Shown here piece by piece: positions 17,154 to 30,882 of a DNA stretch of 64,000 bases. The stretch comes from Paenibacillus sp. 1781tsa1 (lineage in GTDB: Bacteria; Bacillota; Bacilli; Paenibacillales; Paenibacillaceae): NCBI RefSeq assembly GCF_024159265.1, contig NZ_JAMYWY010000001.1:5456001-5520000 (forward strand), read 5' to 3'. Numbering within the stretch: position 1 is the stretch's first letter; every line of letters starts with the position of its first letter. A program made the translations under genes and the position numbers. The notes beneath the pieces are model-generated. The model was not told the origin of the DNA. It saw only the letters and a list, made by a program, of their open reading frames with translations, and did no database searches.

Positions 17154-17225
17154 TGACCCGTAGGGGATTCGAACCCCTGTTACCTCCGTGAAAGGGAGGT
17201 GTCTTAACCCCTTGACCAACGGGCC
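17154..17225 (-). tRNA. tRNA-Glu (anticodon TTC)
   Basis: Begins GGCCCGTTGGTCAAG, anticodon loop CTTTCAC, T-arm GTTCGAAT, discriminator A. CCA is not encoded. Its 3' end is duplicated 116 bp downstream. Confidence 0.95.
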
Positions 17226-17229
17226 TTAA

Positions 17230-17305
17230 TGGCTCCCCGAACAGGGCTCGAACCTGTGACAACTCGATTAACAGTCGAGTGCTCTACCAACTGAGCTATC
17301 AGGGA
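17230..17305 (-). tRNA. tRNA-Asn (anticodon GTT)
   Basis: Begins TCCCTGATAGCTCAG, anticodon loop CTGTTAA, T-arm GTTCGAGC, encoded GCCA end. It is the first tRNA after 5S rRNA. Confidence 0.95.
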
Positions 17306-17389
17306 ATAATATGCATTTGCAAGGCAAATGCAATTCATCTTACAACGTCCACATGCAGAGCTTGTTTTCTATGTATGATGAAAGAGTTC

Positions 17390-17507
17390 GCTTGGCGGCG
17401 TCCTACTCTCCCAGGACCCTGCGGTCCAAGTACCATCGGCGCTAGAGGGCTTAACGGTCGTGTTCGGGATGGGTACGTGTGGAACCCCTCCGCCATCGCC
17501 ACCAAAC
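17390..17507 (-). rRNA. rrf: 5S ribosomal RNA
   Basis: The minus strand reads GTTTGGTGGCGATGGCGG at the 5' end, with the conserved CCCATCCCGAACACG internal segment and closing CGCCAAGC. About 117 nt. Ends are approximate to a few bases. Confidence 0.95.
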
Positions 17508-17649
17508 GAGCATTTGTGTAACAAATGCATTCGCGTTCCATTCGGTCCTACACGGCTGTGTGGATGAATGGTTCAGCGCATATTCAGAGTTGTTGTTCTC
17601 TGAAAACTAGATTCGAAACGAAAGTTGCGAACTATCACTTGCAAATTGG

Positions 17650-20576
<2,927 letters not shown>

Positions 20577-20895
20577 CTCCGGTATTGGCTGCTCGCTTCC
20601 CTTGTTTTGCTTGCGCAAAGCCAAAAGTCGCTCCCACCCAAAACCATCGTACGTGCAATCTACCGTTTTTATTGAAACTTGTTATACACAAGTTCAGCTA
20701 AAAAGGAATGTTCTAATTCGCATTTACTTTCGTTTCGATATCTAGTTTTCAAAGAACAAGCTCCATGCAAAAGCAAGCTGTTTGAGAGTTTGAGCTCTCA
20801 AAACTGAGCAACGAGTGAGTAACTAGCCGACCTGGCTAGTTTGTGCAGATCTAGTCTGCTATTTGAATGTTTCCGTTGCAGGAAACGATTCTCCA
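20577..20895 (-). other. 16S-23S internal transcribed spacer without tRNA
   Basis: About 320 bp. No tRNA-Ile or tRNA-Ala cloverleaf is present. On the minus strand it contains TTCTTTGAAAACTAG (about 20742-20757), the boxA-like/processing segment common in Firmicute rRNA leaders, and several short inverted repeats such as GAGAGTTTGAGCTCTC. Confidence 0.7.
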
Positions 20896-22449
<1,554 letters not shown>

Positions 22450-22666
22450 AAGTATTGAAAAGAGCGATAAGCTCATTTTGAATCTGACGAGATTAAAATC
22501 TCATTTGTGCTCCAGTCGATCCAAGCCAAGGCTTGTTTCAAACTTTCGCGTTCATCCTGCAAGCAGAATGTTTTACTCACTCGTTGTTCAGTTTTCAAAG
22601 ATCAAACTTGTTTCGTTATTACTTGTGTTTCCCGTGTCAACCGTGTGTTTCAGCGGCGACTTAAAT

Positions 22667-22695
22667 AATATATCATACGGCTGAATCTAATGCAA
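22667..22695 (-). promoter_or_regulatory. rRNA operon promoter
   Basis: Minus strand TTGCAT (22695-22690), 17-nt spacer, TATATT (22672-22667), about 220 bp before 16S. A second, weaker -10 (TATAAT at 22775-22770) with TTGTAC 16 nt upstream may be a distal promoter. The 22450-22666 leader includes CTTTGAAAACTGAAC, boxA-like. No gene lies in 22450-22992. Confidence 0.6.
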
Positions 22696-22911
22696 CAGTT
22701 TTTTTCATTTCTTTTCTTTTAGTAGTTTTGCATTAGCTAAAGCTATATATCCGTTCCCTAGCTTGTCCTATTATAATAAGAGGCTCATAGGGTACAAATA
22801 GTTTAACACATTTATGAAAGGGTTTACAATAACTTCTCTATAAAATGCTTTCCATTTCCCTGAAAATTCTATCTCCGTTATGCGAAACTCATTGTTCACT
22901 CAGAGTTAGTG

Positions 22912-22943
22912 AGAAGCCAGCTCTCTATTACAGAGCTGGCTTC
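22912..22943 (-). terminator. Hairpin after safA, probable terminator
   Basis: A perfect 12-bp stem GAAGCCAGCTCT/AGAGCTGGCTTC with a 7-nt loop between safA and the rRNA promoters. The U-tract is weak on either strand (TTCTCACT), so efficiency is uncertain. Confidence 0.55.
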
Positions 22944-22992
22944 CCGCTAATATTACAGTCACCTTACTTTTTCATCAATCGCAGTCCTCTGG

Positions 22993-24621
22993 TTAGTTTT
23001 GTATCCATGGATTGCGGCGCTTTTTATTTGATTTCCGTTGGTTGGAAGTAGTTACACCCTCTCTGGATGTTTTCCCTGACACGGATACCTTGGATTTGTT
23101 CTTCAGAGGAGCCTTGCTTGTTCTGCGTTTTCCGGCTGCAGCCTTATTCCCGGTTTGCTTGGATTTCGCCTCCGAATCGGTTCCAACTTCTTCAATGGCT
23201 ACCTGACTTAAGTTAGCGTCTTCACGCCCCCCCTTTTTGCCACCCGTGCCTAGCCCTTGAGGGGGATACATTTCACCAAATGCTCCAAGCGGGGATGGCG
23301 GAACCATGTTCTGTGTAGGATACGGATTCTGATATACATACTCGATAGGCTGGTTTGGCATCGTTGATGTAGACATTTCAGGTGGCATACCATACGAAGG
23401 ACCGTACATGTTCATGTTCCAAGCCGGATCCTGATAACCATGAGAAGGATAAGTATAATGAGGGACATGTGTATGTGAGCCACATCCGCATGGAGGATAC
23501 GGAAGCATCGAGTATGGAGATATGAAAGGTGGCTGATGATTCATATGACTTGGTGCTGCATACGTTGGAAATGGACTATTCACTTCACCAGCTGGTGCAA
23601 TCGGAAATGAGTTGTTTTGCATTTCTGGAGACAGATTTGGCATAACGTTATTGTGGTTATAGCTCTGCTCCGCACCAGTCCACGGGCTGTTAGTCATTTC
23701 ACTGCCACTGTAAGGACTAACTTCTGAAATCCCTGGAAACGGCGCATTGTTACTCACTTCTGCCGTGTACATGTTTTGCTGAATACCATACACCTCTTGT
23801 GCAGGAACCGGAATTTGAACATAAGGATGTTCCGCTGGCGCATGATGCAACTTGTTACCACAACCACAAGGCTTTTTCGTTGCTGGTGCAACCTCAGTTG
23901 GAGACTTTGTATTAGGCATTACAGGCAAAGGCATAATTTCAGGCGAAAGATTAGGCATTGTGTATTTCTTGGATTCCGCTACAGGTTTAACTTGAACTTC
24001 GGGTTTAACCTCTTCTTTTTTTGGCGTTTCCTTTTCGGGTTTCACTTCAGGAAGCTCTGGCAACTGCGGCAGTACCTCCAGTTCAGGCTTCACATTCGGC
24101 TTTTCTGGCTTAGCTGGTGGTGGAGCAGGTACTGGAACTGGAACCTCTGATACCGGAGCAGGAGGAGTTGGTGCAACTGGAGCAGGTTGTTCCGGTTCTT
24201 TGACTCCCGTGTATTCCTTACCTTCAGGTGACAATTTTTCATTTGCAGCAATGTTGCTGGCACCTGAATTAGACATCGTGTTTCCTTGTGCATGCATCGA
24301 GGGAATGTAGACCGTTTCCCCCACCAGAAGAGCATTCGGATTTTTCAACTGTGGATTGGCATTGATCATATCTTTTAAAGGAACTCCCCAGGCTTGTGCC
24401 AACTTCCATAACGAATCTCCTTGCTGAACCTTGTGACTGTGGAGCACACCCTCCGGCTTCGGTGTTACTGGCTCTGCAGGGATTTTGACCTTCATGCCAA
24501 TATCCAGCTTGTCGGGATTTGTGATTTGCGGATTAGCCGCAATCAATTTGTCCAGCGCAACATTGTATTTTTGGGACAGCAGATATAATGTGTCGCCTTT
24601 TTTCACCATGTGTATTTTCAC
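22993..24621 (-). CDS. safA: SafA-like spore coat assembly protein with two LysM domains
   Basis: SafA is recruited with SpoVID to the forespore surface and organises inner coat proteins. The 542-residue protein has LysM domains at about 3-47 (VKKGDTLYLLSQKYNV) and 62-108 (VQQGDSLWKLAQAWGV), a proline/glutamate-rich linker, and a long Pro/Asn/Tyr/Met-rich middle with PCGCG motifs (two copies), then a Lys/Arg-rich C-terminus, a composition typical of coat proteins. The GTG start at 24621 follows AGGAGG. B. subtilis SafA has a single LysM and 387 residues, so this is longer. A SigE-like -10 lies upstream. Confidence 0.85.
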   Translation of the reverse strand: MKIHMVKKGDTLYLLSQKYNVALDKLIAANPQITNPDKLDIGMKVKIPAEPVTPKPEGVLHSHKVQQGDSLWKLAQAWGVPLKDMINANPQLKNPNALLVGETVYIPSMHAQGNTMSNSGASNIAANEKLSPEGKEYTGVKEPEQPAPVAPTPPAPVSEVPVPVPAPPPAKPEKPNVKPELEVLPQLPELPEVKPEKETPKKEEVKPEVQVKPVAESKKYTMPNLSPEIMPLPVMPNTKSPTEVAPATKKPCGCGNKLHHAPAEHPYVQIPVPAQEVYGIQQNMYTAEVSNNAPFPGISEVSPYSGSEMTNSPWTGAEQSYNHNNVMPNLSPEMQNNSFPIAPAGEVNSPFPTYAAPSHMNHQPPFISPYSMLPYPPCGCGSHTHVPHYTYPSHGYQDPAWNMNMYGPSYGMPPEMSTSTMPNQPIEYVYQNPYPTQNMVPPSPLGAFGEMYPPQGLGTGGKKGGREDANLSQVAIEEVGTDSEAKSKQTGNKAAAGKRRTSKAPLKNKSKVSVSGKTSREGVTTSNQRKSNKKRRNPWIQN

Positions 24622-24680
24622 AGGGAACTAACCTCCTAGACGTCATACTTGGGCAGTACATTCGCCCATACCGTTACTAC

Positions 24681-24708
24681 ATCCTATGCAGAAACCGGGC
24701 TAATGACA
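24681..24708 (-). promoter_or_regulatory. Candidate SigE promoter for safA
   Basis: Minus strand TGTCATT (24708-24702), 13-nt spacer, CATAGGAT (24688-24681), 60 bp before the start. The -10 is identical to those before spoVB and spoIVFA. Confidence 0.4.
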
Positions 24709-24716
24709 TCAACTAA

Positions 24717-24790
24717 ACAAAAAAAATCCTCCTGTCTCTAAAATCCCCATACACCAGGTATGCTGAATTTTATCGAACTAGGAGAATTTC
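24717..24790 (-). terminator. Probable terminator after ilvE
   Basis: On the minus strand AAATtCTCCT pairs with AGGAGgATTT, enclosing a second hairpin CATAC/GTATG, and is followed by a run of eight T. The long branched loop makes it unusual. Confidence 0.5.
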
Positions 24791-24817
24791 CTGTTTCCTA
24801 CGCTATGCAATTCTAAC

Positions 24818-25702
24818 TTAAGATTCCCACACTTTATAACCATCTTTGTCAACAATCTGACGGAATGCTTCCAGCAGTCTCAGCGTTACCGGACCTGCTA
24901 CACCCGTACCAATTGTTCTTCCATCCACTTCATATGCAGCGATAACTTCTGCAGCTGTCCCGGTGAAAAAGACTTCGTCTGCGATATACACATCATGCAG
25001 GGTGAATGGCACTTCTTTTAATTCAAGCTCCAGTTCGCCACATAGATCGATAATGGCTTGACGTGTAATTCCTTCAAGTGCTCCGAGATAACAAGGCGGC
25101 GTGTACACTACACCATTTTTAATGATGAAGATGTTATCACTTGAACCCTCAGTAACGTAACCTTGGGAATTCAACATAATCGCTTCTCCAGCACCTGAAT
25201 AATTAGACTGGATTTTAACCAGGATGTTATTCAGATAGTTCAATGATTTAATTTTCGGATTCAAGGCGTCCGGGATGTTCCGGCGTTGGGATACGGACAC
25301 TGCTTTCAACCCGGTAAGGTACGCTTCCTCTGGATAAATCGCTAATTGCTCCACGATGATAATTACGGATGCCTTGGGGCAACGAAGCGGGTCCAACCCC
25401 AGGTTACCAGGGCCACGCGATACAATAAGACGAATATAACCATTACGCATATCATTGCGGCGCACCGTTTCAGCCATCACTTCCAGCATCTCATCAATGG
25501 ACAACGGGATGTTCAAACTGATGGACTTTGCCGAATCATACAAACGATCCAAGTGGGCTTTACATCTGAAAATATTTCCGTTATAGATCCGAATACCTTC
25601 AAAAATCCCGTCTCCATACAAAAATCCATGATCATATACCGAAACGGTTGCGTTCTCTTTGGTCACATATTGACCATCCAAATAGATCCATTGTTCTGCC
25701 AC
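24818..25702 (-). CDS. ilvE: Branched-chain amino acid aminotransferase
   Basis: IlvE is the PLP enzyme for the last step of leucine, isoleucine and valine synthesis and the first of their breakdown. The 294-residue fold-type IV protein has VYDHGFLYGDGIFEGIRIY near the N-terminus, the PLP-lysine region NPKIKSLNYLNN, the class signature EAIMLNSQGYVTEGSSDN and EVFFTGTAAEVI. The GTG at 25702 (MAEQWIYLDG) is preferred because GGAGG precedes it at 11 nt; an ATG at 25720 has no site of its own and contains that GGAGG. It lies 150 bp after pheA and may have its own promoter (a TATAAT occurs in the gap). Confidence 0.93.
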   Translation of the reverse strand: MAEQWIYLDGQYVTKENATVSVYDHGFLYGDGIFEGIRIYNGNIFRCKAHLDRLYDSAKSISLNIPLSIDEMLEVMAETVRRNDMRNGYIRLIVSRGPGNLGLDPLRCPKASVIIIVEQLAIYPEEAYLTGLKAVSVSQRRNIPDALNPKIKSLNYLNNILVKIQSNYSGAGEAIMLNSQGYVTEGSSDNIFIIKNGVVYTPPCYLGALEGITRQAIIDLCGELELELKEVPFTLHDVYIADEVFFTGTAAEVIAAYEVDGRTIGTGVAGPVTLRLLEAFRQIVDKDGYKVWES

Positions 25703-25852
25703 CGATGACTGCACCTCCATAAAATATCCAATTCCCTATACTCCGAAACGTTATTAACCCGTCCATTGTACACCAAATGACAAGCCCTTACTTGTTCATT
25801 ATACCCAGAATTATGACAACCTTCTAACATTCACAACCATCATACAGGTCGA

Positions 25853-26725
25853 TTACCTCGAAGGATATGTATAACAAGGATAGCTACCAAGAACACGCAC
25901 CTGACAATTCAATGCCTCAATCTCAGCCATGGCTGCAGTAAGCAACACCGAATCGACCGTTTCCACAACATCAATGTAGAAATAATAACTGCCCAATCGT
26001 TTCTTCGTTGGACGAGATTCGAGACGAGTCAGATTCAGCTTCCGCCAGGCAAATGCCGACAATACCTGATGCAACGCTCCCGGTGCATCTTCTGGCAATG
26101 TCACGAGCAAGCTGGTTTTCACATGATCCGGTTCACGAGGAATGTCCACCGGTTCATGGCCGATGAGCACAAAACGGGTATAGTTGTTGTCATGGTCTGT
26201 AACGCGTTCAGCCATAATATCCAGACCATGCTTCTGAGCAGCAAGCTTGGTACCGATGGCTACCCAGCCCTTACCCGGATTTTTCTTCACAATTTCTACA
26301 GCTTCGGCTGTACTGTTCACACCTTCAAGGTCCGCCCCAGGTGAATGCAGCCGAATAAAATTCTGACACTGCGGAATAGCCACAGGATGAGACATGATCT
26401 TGGTAATTTTACTAAAATCATACTCGCCGCTCTCCGTCTTAAATTCCGAGCCATGTCCAATGACATTCTGGATGGATGGGTATACCCACTCCGCTTGCAT
26501 TGGAATGTCGACTTCATTCACAAGCCAGTCCATATGCAGACTAACGGAACCCTCAATTGTATTTTCAATTGGAATGACACTGTATTGTGCAGTCCCGCTT
26601 TCCGTTGCTCGAAAAACATCCGAAATCAGCTTGGAGTGAAGCAAATCTAACGGTTCACTGTTAAAAAGGAAATCAATCGCTTCATGGGAAACTGAGCCTT
26701 CAGGTAATACTGCAATTCTTTTCAT
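25853..26725 (-). CDS. pheA: Prephenate dehydratase
   Basis: PheA converts prephenate to phenylpyruvate in phenylalanine synthesis. The 290-residue protein has the catalytic domain (VIPIENTIEGSVSLHMD; NNYTRFVLIG with the essential Thr) and a C-terminal ACT domain with the phenylalanine-binding ESRP motif (TRLESRPTKKRLGSYYFYID), so feedback inhibition is expected. The ATG overlaps the thrB stop (ATGA). Its start region LPEGSVSHEAI replaces the usual LGPxGTFS. Confidence 0.95.
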   Translation of the reverse strand: MKRIAVLPEGSVSHEAIDFLFNSEPLDLLHSKLISDVFRATESGTAQYSVIPIENTIEGSVSLHMDWLVNEVDIPMQAEWVYPSIQNVIGHGSEFKTESGEYDFSKITKIMSHPVAIPQCQNFIRLHSPGADLEGVNSTAEAVEIVKKNPGKGWVAIGTKLAAQKHGLDIMAERVTDHDNNYTRFVLIGHEPVDIPREPDHVKTSLLVTLPEDAPGALHQVLSAFAWRKLNLTRLESRPTKKRLGSYYFYIDVVETVDSVLLTAAMAEIEALNCQVRVLGSYPCYTYPSR

Positions 26726-27690
26726 GCATTAACTTCCCCTTTGATTCTGTCCAGAAAAGGACGTTCGTCTTGATCAGGCAGCACGGTTACACCGTCCAAA
26801 TCCGGATCGAGCCACAGTGCAGAAGCAGATATGCCCTCCCGCTCCATGGTGTTCAGCAAATATTGTTCCAATTCCGCTTTGCGGGTGTCATGACGATCTA
26901 CCAAGGTTAATACGGTTGGTCCGGCTCCGCTTAGGGCAGCTCCCAACGCTCCATGATCGACAGCATGTTCCAATATCTCAGCCATGCCTGGCACCAATGA
27001 TGCCCGGTACGGTTGGTGAATTCGATCTGACATAGCCTTCTGAATCATATCCAGTCGCCCACTCGCCAAAGCGGCAACGAGCAGCGAGGATCTGCTAATG
27101 TTATGCACCACATCAGACATGCCAAATTGCTCTGGAATCACATTCCTCGCTTTTGAAGTAGACAGCTGGAATTCAGGTACAATAACCAAAGCCTGCAAAT
27201 CCTGGTGTGGCTCAATACGAATATGATCTACCCGCACACCATCCCATGCAGCCGTAATAATACCGCCATATAGAGATGCACCCACATTATCAGGATGCTT
27301 CTCGAGGGATGTGGCCATATCCAGAAGTTTCGCATCCGATAAAGGAGTACCAATTAATGCATTCGCTGCCGCCAATGCACCAACGATGGCTGATGCACTA
27401 CTCCCAAGTCCACGCGTAAGTGGAATATCGGAATACATGGAAATCTCCAATTCAGGCACGGACACCCCAGCTTCATCGAATACCATCTGTGCGACTTCGT
27501 AAATCAAATTTGATTTATCCGTAGGCAGGCCTGTCAAATGATCGCCGTGAAGATGAAATGTGGTCTGCTCGGCAGGTTTCATCTCCAACCAGGCATACAA
27601 AGACAATGCCATGCCCAGGGTATCAAACCCCGGACCGAGATTGGCTGTGCTTGCAGGTATTTTTACAGTTACCTTTTCACGCAAACTCAT
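26722..27690 (-). CDS. thrB: Homoserine kinase
   Basis: ThrB phosphorylates homoserine on the way to threonine. The 322-residue GHMP kinase has the N-terminal PASTANLGPGFD motif, the ATP-binding loop LTRGLGSSASA (91-101) and the C-terminal GAALSGAGPTVL motif. It overlaps thrC upstream and pheA downstream by 4 bp each (ATGA), so thrC-thrB-pheA are one translationally coupled unit. Confidence 0.97.
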   Translation of the reverse strand: MSLREKVTVKIPASTANLGPGFDTLGMALSLYAWLEMKPAEQTTFHLHGDHLTGLPTDKSNLIYEVAQMVFDEAGVSVPELEISMYSDIPLTRGLGSSASAIVGALAAANALIGTPLSDAKLLDMATSLEKHPDNVGASLYGGIITAAWDGVRVDHIRIEPHQDLQALVIVPEFQLSTSKARNVIPEQFGMSDVVHNISRSSLLVAALASGRLDMIQKAMSDRIHQPYRASLVPGMAEILEHAVDHGALGAALSGAGPTVLTLVDRHDTRKAELEQYLLNTMEREGISASALWLDPDLDGVTVLPDQDERPFLDRIKGEVNA

Positions 27691-28757
27691 ACAGATTGCT
27701 GCTCCAATTGTGCAATGGCCGCCATTACTGCTTCTTCCGTATCTTCAACAACAAGTGGTTCAGTCGCTACTGTTTTGATCGCAATATTTGGATCTTTCAG
27801 ACCATTACCTGTCAGTACACAAACTACAGTCTCTCCGCCTTTAAAGTACCCTTCACTCTTCAGTTTGTATACACCGGCAAGGGAAGCCGCAGAAGCAGGT
27901 TCAGCAAAAATCCCTTCCCGAGATGCAAGCGTACGATACGCTGTCAGGATCTGTTCATCCGTTACATAGTTAATCTGTCCACCAGATTCCTCAGCTGCAG
28001 CAACAGCCGTTTTCCAGCTCGCCGGATTACCGATTCGGATCGCTGTTGCTACTGTTTCAGGCTCAAGAATCGGTTCACCTTTGACAATAGCCATTGCACC
28101 TTCGGCTTCGAAACCAACCATGCGTGGGAGCGTGTTGGATTTACCAGCCTCTTTATATTCTTTGAACCCTTTCCAATACGCCGAGATATTCCCCGCATTA
28201 CCGACTGGAATAGCCAGAACATCGGGCGCTTCGCCCAGTTGTTCAATCACTTCAAACGCTGCTGTCTTCTGTCCTTCAATCCGGAACGGATTCACAGAGT
28301 TTACAAGCGTGATCGGATGTTTGGCTGTGATCTCACGCACAATCTCCAGTGCACGGTCAAAGTTACCATTGATCGCAATCACTTTGGCACCATAGATCAT
28401 GGCTTGGGCCAGTTTACCCAGTGCAATGTTGTTATTCGGGATCAACACGATACAATTAAGGCCACCACGTGCGGCGTAGGCCGCTGCAGCTGCTGACGTA
28501 TTACCTGTAGATGCACACATGATCGTACGGCTACCCTCTTCCATCGCTTTGGCAACAGCCATAACCATACCGCGGTCTTTGAAAGATCCCGTAGGGTTCA
28601 AACCTTCATACTTGAAGTATACATTTAAGCCGAGCTCCTCAGAGAGATTCTCTGCATGAATCAACGGTGTATTTCCTTCCTGAAGCGTAAGCAAGGGTGT
28701 ATTTTCATTAACTGGAAGGTGCTCTCTGTACGTTTGTAAAAGTCCTTGATATCTCAT
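27687..28757 (-). CDS. thrC: Threonine synthase
   Basis: ThrC converts O-phosphohomoserine to threonine. The 356-residue PLP fold-type II protein has NPTGSFKDRG with the PLP lysine at residue 60, ASTGNTSAAAAAYAARGG, the phosphate loop VPVGNAGN and GNGLKDP near the end. The length is that of the compact Bacillus type. It starts at 28757 after AAAGGAG. Confidence 0.97.
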   Translation of the reverse strand: MRYQGLLQTYREHLPVNENTPLLTLQEGNTPLIHAENLSEELGLNVYFKYEGLNPTGSFKDRGMVMAVAKAMEEGSRTIMCASTGNTSAAAAAYAARGGLNCIVLIPNNNIALGKLAQAMIYGAKVIAINGNFDRALEIVREITAKHPITLVNSVNPFRIEGQKTAAFEVIEQLGEAPDVLAIPVGNAGNISAYWKGFKEYKEAGKSNTLPRMVGFEAEGAMAIVKGEPILEPETVATAIRIGNPASWKTAVAAAEESGGQINYVTDEQILTAYRTLASREGIFAEPASAASLAGVYKLKSEGYFKGGETVVCVLTGNGLKDPNIAIKTVATEPLVVEDTEEAVMAAIAQLEQQSV

Positions 28758-28825
28758 TGTGGGTAAACTCCTTTATGTTTTAATAATCTGAAATGATGAC
28801 CTGATGATACGGATATAATTAAATT

Positions 28826-28854
28826 TTACTATAACTGAAATAATAAAGATGCAA
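28826..28854 (-). promoter_or_regulatory. Candidate promoter before thrC
   Basis: Minus strand TTGCAT (28854-28849), 17-nt spacer, TAGTAA (28831-28826), in an AT-rich 113-bp gap between hom and thrC. Weak match, so thrC may instead be read through from hom. Confidence 0.3.
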
Positions 28855-28870
28855 TATGGGACACGGACAT

Positions 28871-30157
28871 TTATCCTTCGACCCGGTAGACACTCTTAAT
28901 GCGGCGAATGACGCTGAGCGATTCAAAATGTTTTAACACCTTATCCATGCTTGCCTTACTTGCATTATGTGTAACGATAATGATCTCGGCATCCGGGTTG
29001 TGCTCATTCGGCTGTTGAACAACCGACGCCAGACTGACATCATACTCTGCGAAAATTTGTGTGATTTGTGCTAATACACCGGCTTTATCGTCTACGTGTA
29101 GTAAAATAAAGTTTTTCGACACGATCTGCTCGTCGCTTTGCAGTCGCTTCGTCTTATAAGGCACAATGGCTTTGAGACCGTTCACGCCAAGTTTGAGGTT
29201 TTTGGTAACCGCGACAATGTCAGCTACAACAGAAGTTGCCGTTGGCAGTTCTCCCGCCCCCGCACCGTAGAACATGGTCTCCCCTACAGCTTCACCGTGT
29301 ACATATACTGCGTTGAACACACCGTTGACTGAAGCAATGGGGTGATTCTGTCTAACCATTGTCGGCTGTACGCTAATCGTGATCTCATCGTCAATCCGAT
29401 CCGCAATACCAAGTAACTTCATCTCATAGCCCAGTCTTCTGGCATACGTTATGTCTTCACGGGTAACGGAGGATATCCCTTTAACCGTTACATCCTTCAA
29501 CTCCACATTGGTGCGGAAACCCAGCGTGCTCAAGATCGCCATTTTGCGAGCTGCATCAAGTCCTTCCACATCGGAGGTTGGATCCGATTCAGCGTATCCT
29601 AGCGCCTGTGCCTCGGCCAGCACTTCTTCATAGGATGCACCTTCCTGACTCATTTTGGTCAGAATAAAGTTCGTTGTTCCGTTCACAATCCCCATAATGC
29701 GAGTAATCCGGTCGGAAGAGAAACCCTCAATCAGCGTACGAATGATTGGAATCCCTCCCGCAACACTCGCCTCATAGAACACATCACATTGTTTTTCCTG
29801 CGCCTTCGCCAAAATCTCTGTACCATGCAGTGCCATGAGATCTTTGTTCGCTGTTACGATATGCTTCCCACGTTCCAACGCTTCAAGAATATACTCCTTC
29901 GTCTGATCAATGCCGCCCATGACTTCAACGATGACATCAATATCCGGATGACGAATGACTTCCCAAGGATCTTCAGTGAGCTTGGCACGGTCTACAGCAA
30001 TAACACGTTCTTTCTCTGTATTTTTCACTGCGATCTTCTCAATGACAATCGGTGATCCAACCTGACTGCTCAGATCCTCCTGATTCCCTTCCACAATGCG
30101 AACGACTCCCGTTCCGACAGTCCCCAGACCCAACAATCCGACTTTTACTGGTTTCAC
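28871..30157 (-). CDS. hom: Homoserine dehydrogenase
   Basis: Hom reduces aspartate semialdehyde to homoserine, the branch point to threonine and methionine. The 428-residue protein has the Rossmann motif GLGTVGTGV (10-18), the substrate/catalytic segment ASVAGGIPIIRTL with the following GIVNGTTNFILTKM, and a C-terminal ACT domain (HVDDKAGVLAQITQIFAEYDVSLASVVQ) that would mediate threonine feedback. pheB lies 58 bp upstream with the same orientation. Confidence 0.97.
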   Translation of the reverse strand: MKPVKVGLLGLGTVGTGVVRIVEGNQEDLSSQVGSPIVIEKIAVKNTEKERVIAVDRAKLTEDPWEVIRHPDIDVIVEVMGGIDQTKEYILEALERGKHIVTANKDLMALHGTEILAKAQEKQCDVFYEASVAGGIPIIRTLIEGFSSDRITRIMGIVNGTTNFILTKMSQEGASYEEVLAEAQALGYAESDPTSDVEGLDAARKMAILSTLGFRTNVELKDVTVKGISSVTREDITYARRLGYEMKLLGIADRIDDEITISVQPTMVRQNHPIASVNGVFNAVYVHGEAVGETMFYGAGAGELPTATSVVADIVAVTKNLKLGVNGLKAIVPYKTKRLQSDEQIVSKNFILLHVDDKAGVLAQITQIFAEYDVSLASVVQQPNEHNPDAEIIIVTHNASKASMDKVLKHFESLSVIRRIKSVYRVEG

Positions 30158-30215
30158 TAACGATCTACCCCCTAATGTCTACTCTTGTCTGTCAGTCCTG
30201 TATGTTAAAGCCTAA

Positions 30216-30653
30216 TTAGCCTTGGCCTACAATACGCGTGCGTCTTACTCCAGGCATATCTTGCATTCGATCCAGCATTTCACCAATTTCGCCATGAAGA
30301 TGTGTCGTTTCCACTGAAATGACAACATTGGCTCTTCCCTGAAGCGGTATACTCTGATTAATCGTGAGCACGTTGGCTCCATAACCAGCTACATGTCCAA
30401 GCACACGAGACAAGATCCCTGACTGATGCTCCAGATCAATAGAGATCGTAACAATTCTCTCCCGCTCAAGCTGGTTGATCAGATGAATTCCATCCTTGTA
30501 CTTGTAAAAGGCACTCCGGCTTAATCCGACCTGTTCAACCGCCTCATGCACTGTTTTAACATCACCAGAAGCCAGTAGTTCTTTTACCTGCATGGTCTTC
30601 ACCACAGCCTCTGGTAAAATATCTTCCCGTACTAAGTAATAGCGTTCGTTCAC
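30216..30653 (-). CDS. pheB: ACT-domain protein PheB
   Basis: A 145-residue protein of the PheB/UPF0735 family: an N-terminal helix-turn-helix-like part (LSRSAFYKYKDGI) and a C-terminal ACT domain (LEHQSGILSRVLGHVAGYGANVLTINQSIP). It probably senses an amino acid and may regulate the aromatic or threonine genes, but this is inference. The GTG at 30653 (MNERYYLV) is chosen since AGGA lies seven bases upstream; the longer frame begins inside the ribosome binding site. In B. subtilis pheB is cotranscribed with pheA and lies next to obg. Confidence 0.88.
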   Translation of the reverse strand: MNERYYLVREDILPEAVVKTMQVKELLASGDVKTVHEAVEQVGLSRSAFYKYKDGIHLINQLERERIVTISIDLEHQSGILSRVLGHVAGYGANVLTINQSIPLQGRANVVISVETTHLHGEIGEMLDRMQDMPGVRRTRIVGQG

Positions 30654-30696
30654 AGAACGTCCTCTCCTCAAAGACTCATGTATTCATATAGTGGAC

Positions 30697-30725
30697 ATTA
30701 TATAGGATCTATGACAAAAGGGCAA
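30697..30725 (-). promoter_or_regulatory. SigA promoter for pheB-hom
   Basis: Minus strand TTGCCC (30725-30720), 17-nt spacer, perfect TATAAT (30702-30697), 44 bp before the pheB start. Confidence 0.65.
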
Positions 30726-30800
30726 TACATGACATGCCTATTTTTTGAAATACGTTCCTCACAGTATACAAGGTTATGCCTCTCCCATGTCAGGAAAAAA

Positions 30801-30845
30801 CAAAAAAAACGCAGAGCTGCGGGTCAACTTCCCACTTCTCTGCGT
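30801..30845 (-). terminator. Terminator after obg
   Basis: Minus-strand stem ACGCAGAG/CTCTGCGT (30845-30809) followed by TTTTTTTTG. Confidence 0.85.
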
Positions 30846-30882
30846 CTGTATATCAATCTGTCTCTCCACGGAAGACAGCTAC

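Noticed and set aside
20577..20895. tRNA-Ile or tRNA-Ala in the 16S-23S spacer
   Set aside because: No cloverleaf, anticodon stem or T-arm consensus found on either strand.
25721..25852. Definite promoter for ilvE
   Set aside because: TATAAT and TACAAT occur in the gap but neither has a -35 at a proper distance, so no promoter is annotated.
27558..28496. Plus-strand open frame of 312 codons opposite thrB/thrC
   Set aside because: It is antisense to well-conserved genes with intact motifs; its translation is rich in Cys, Arg and Phe and shows no domain.
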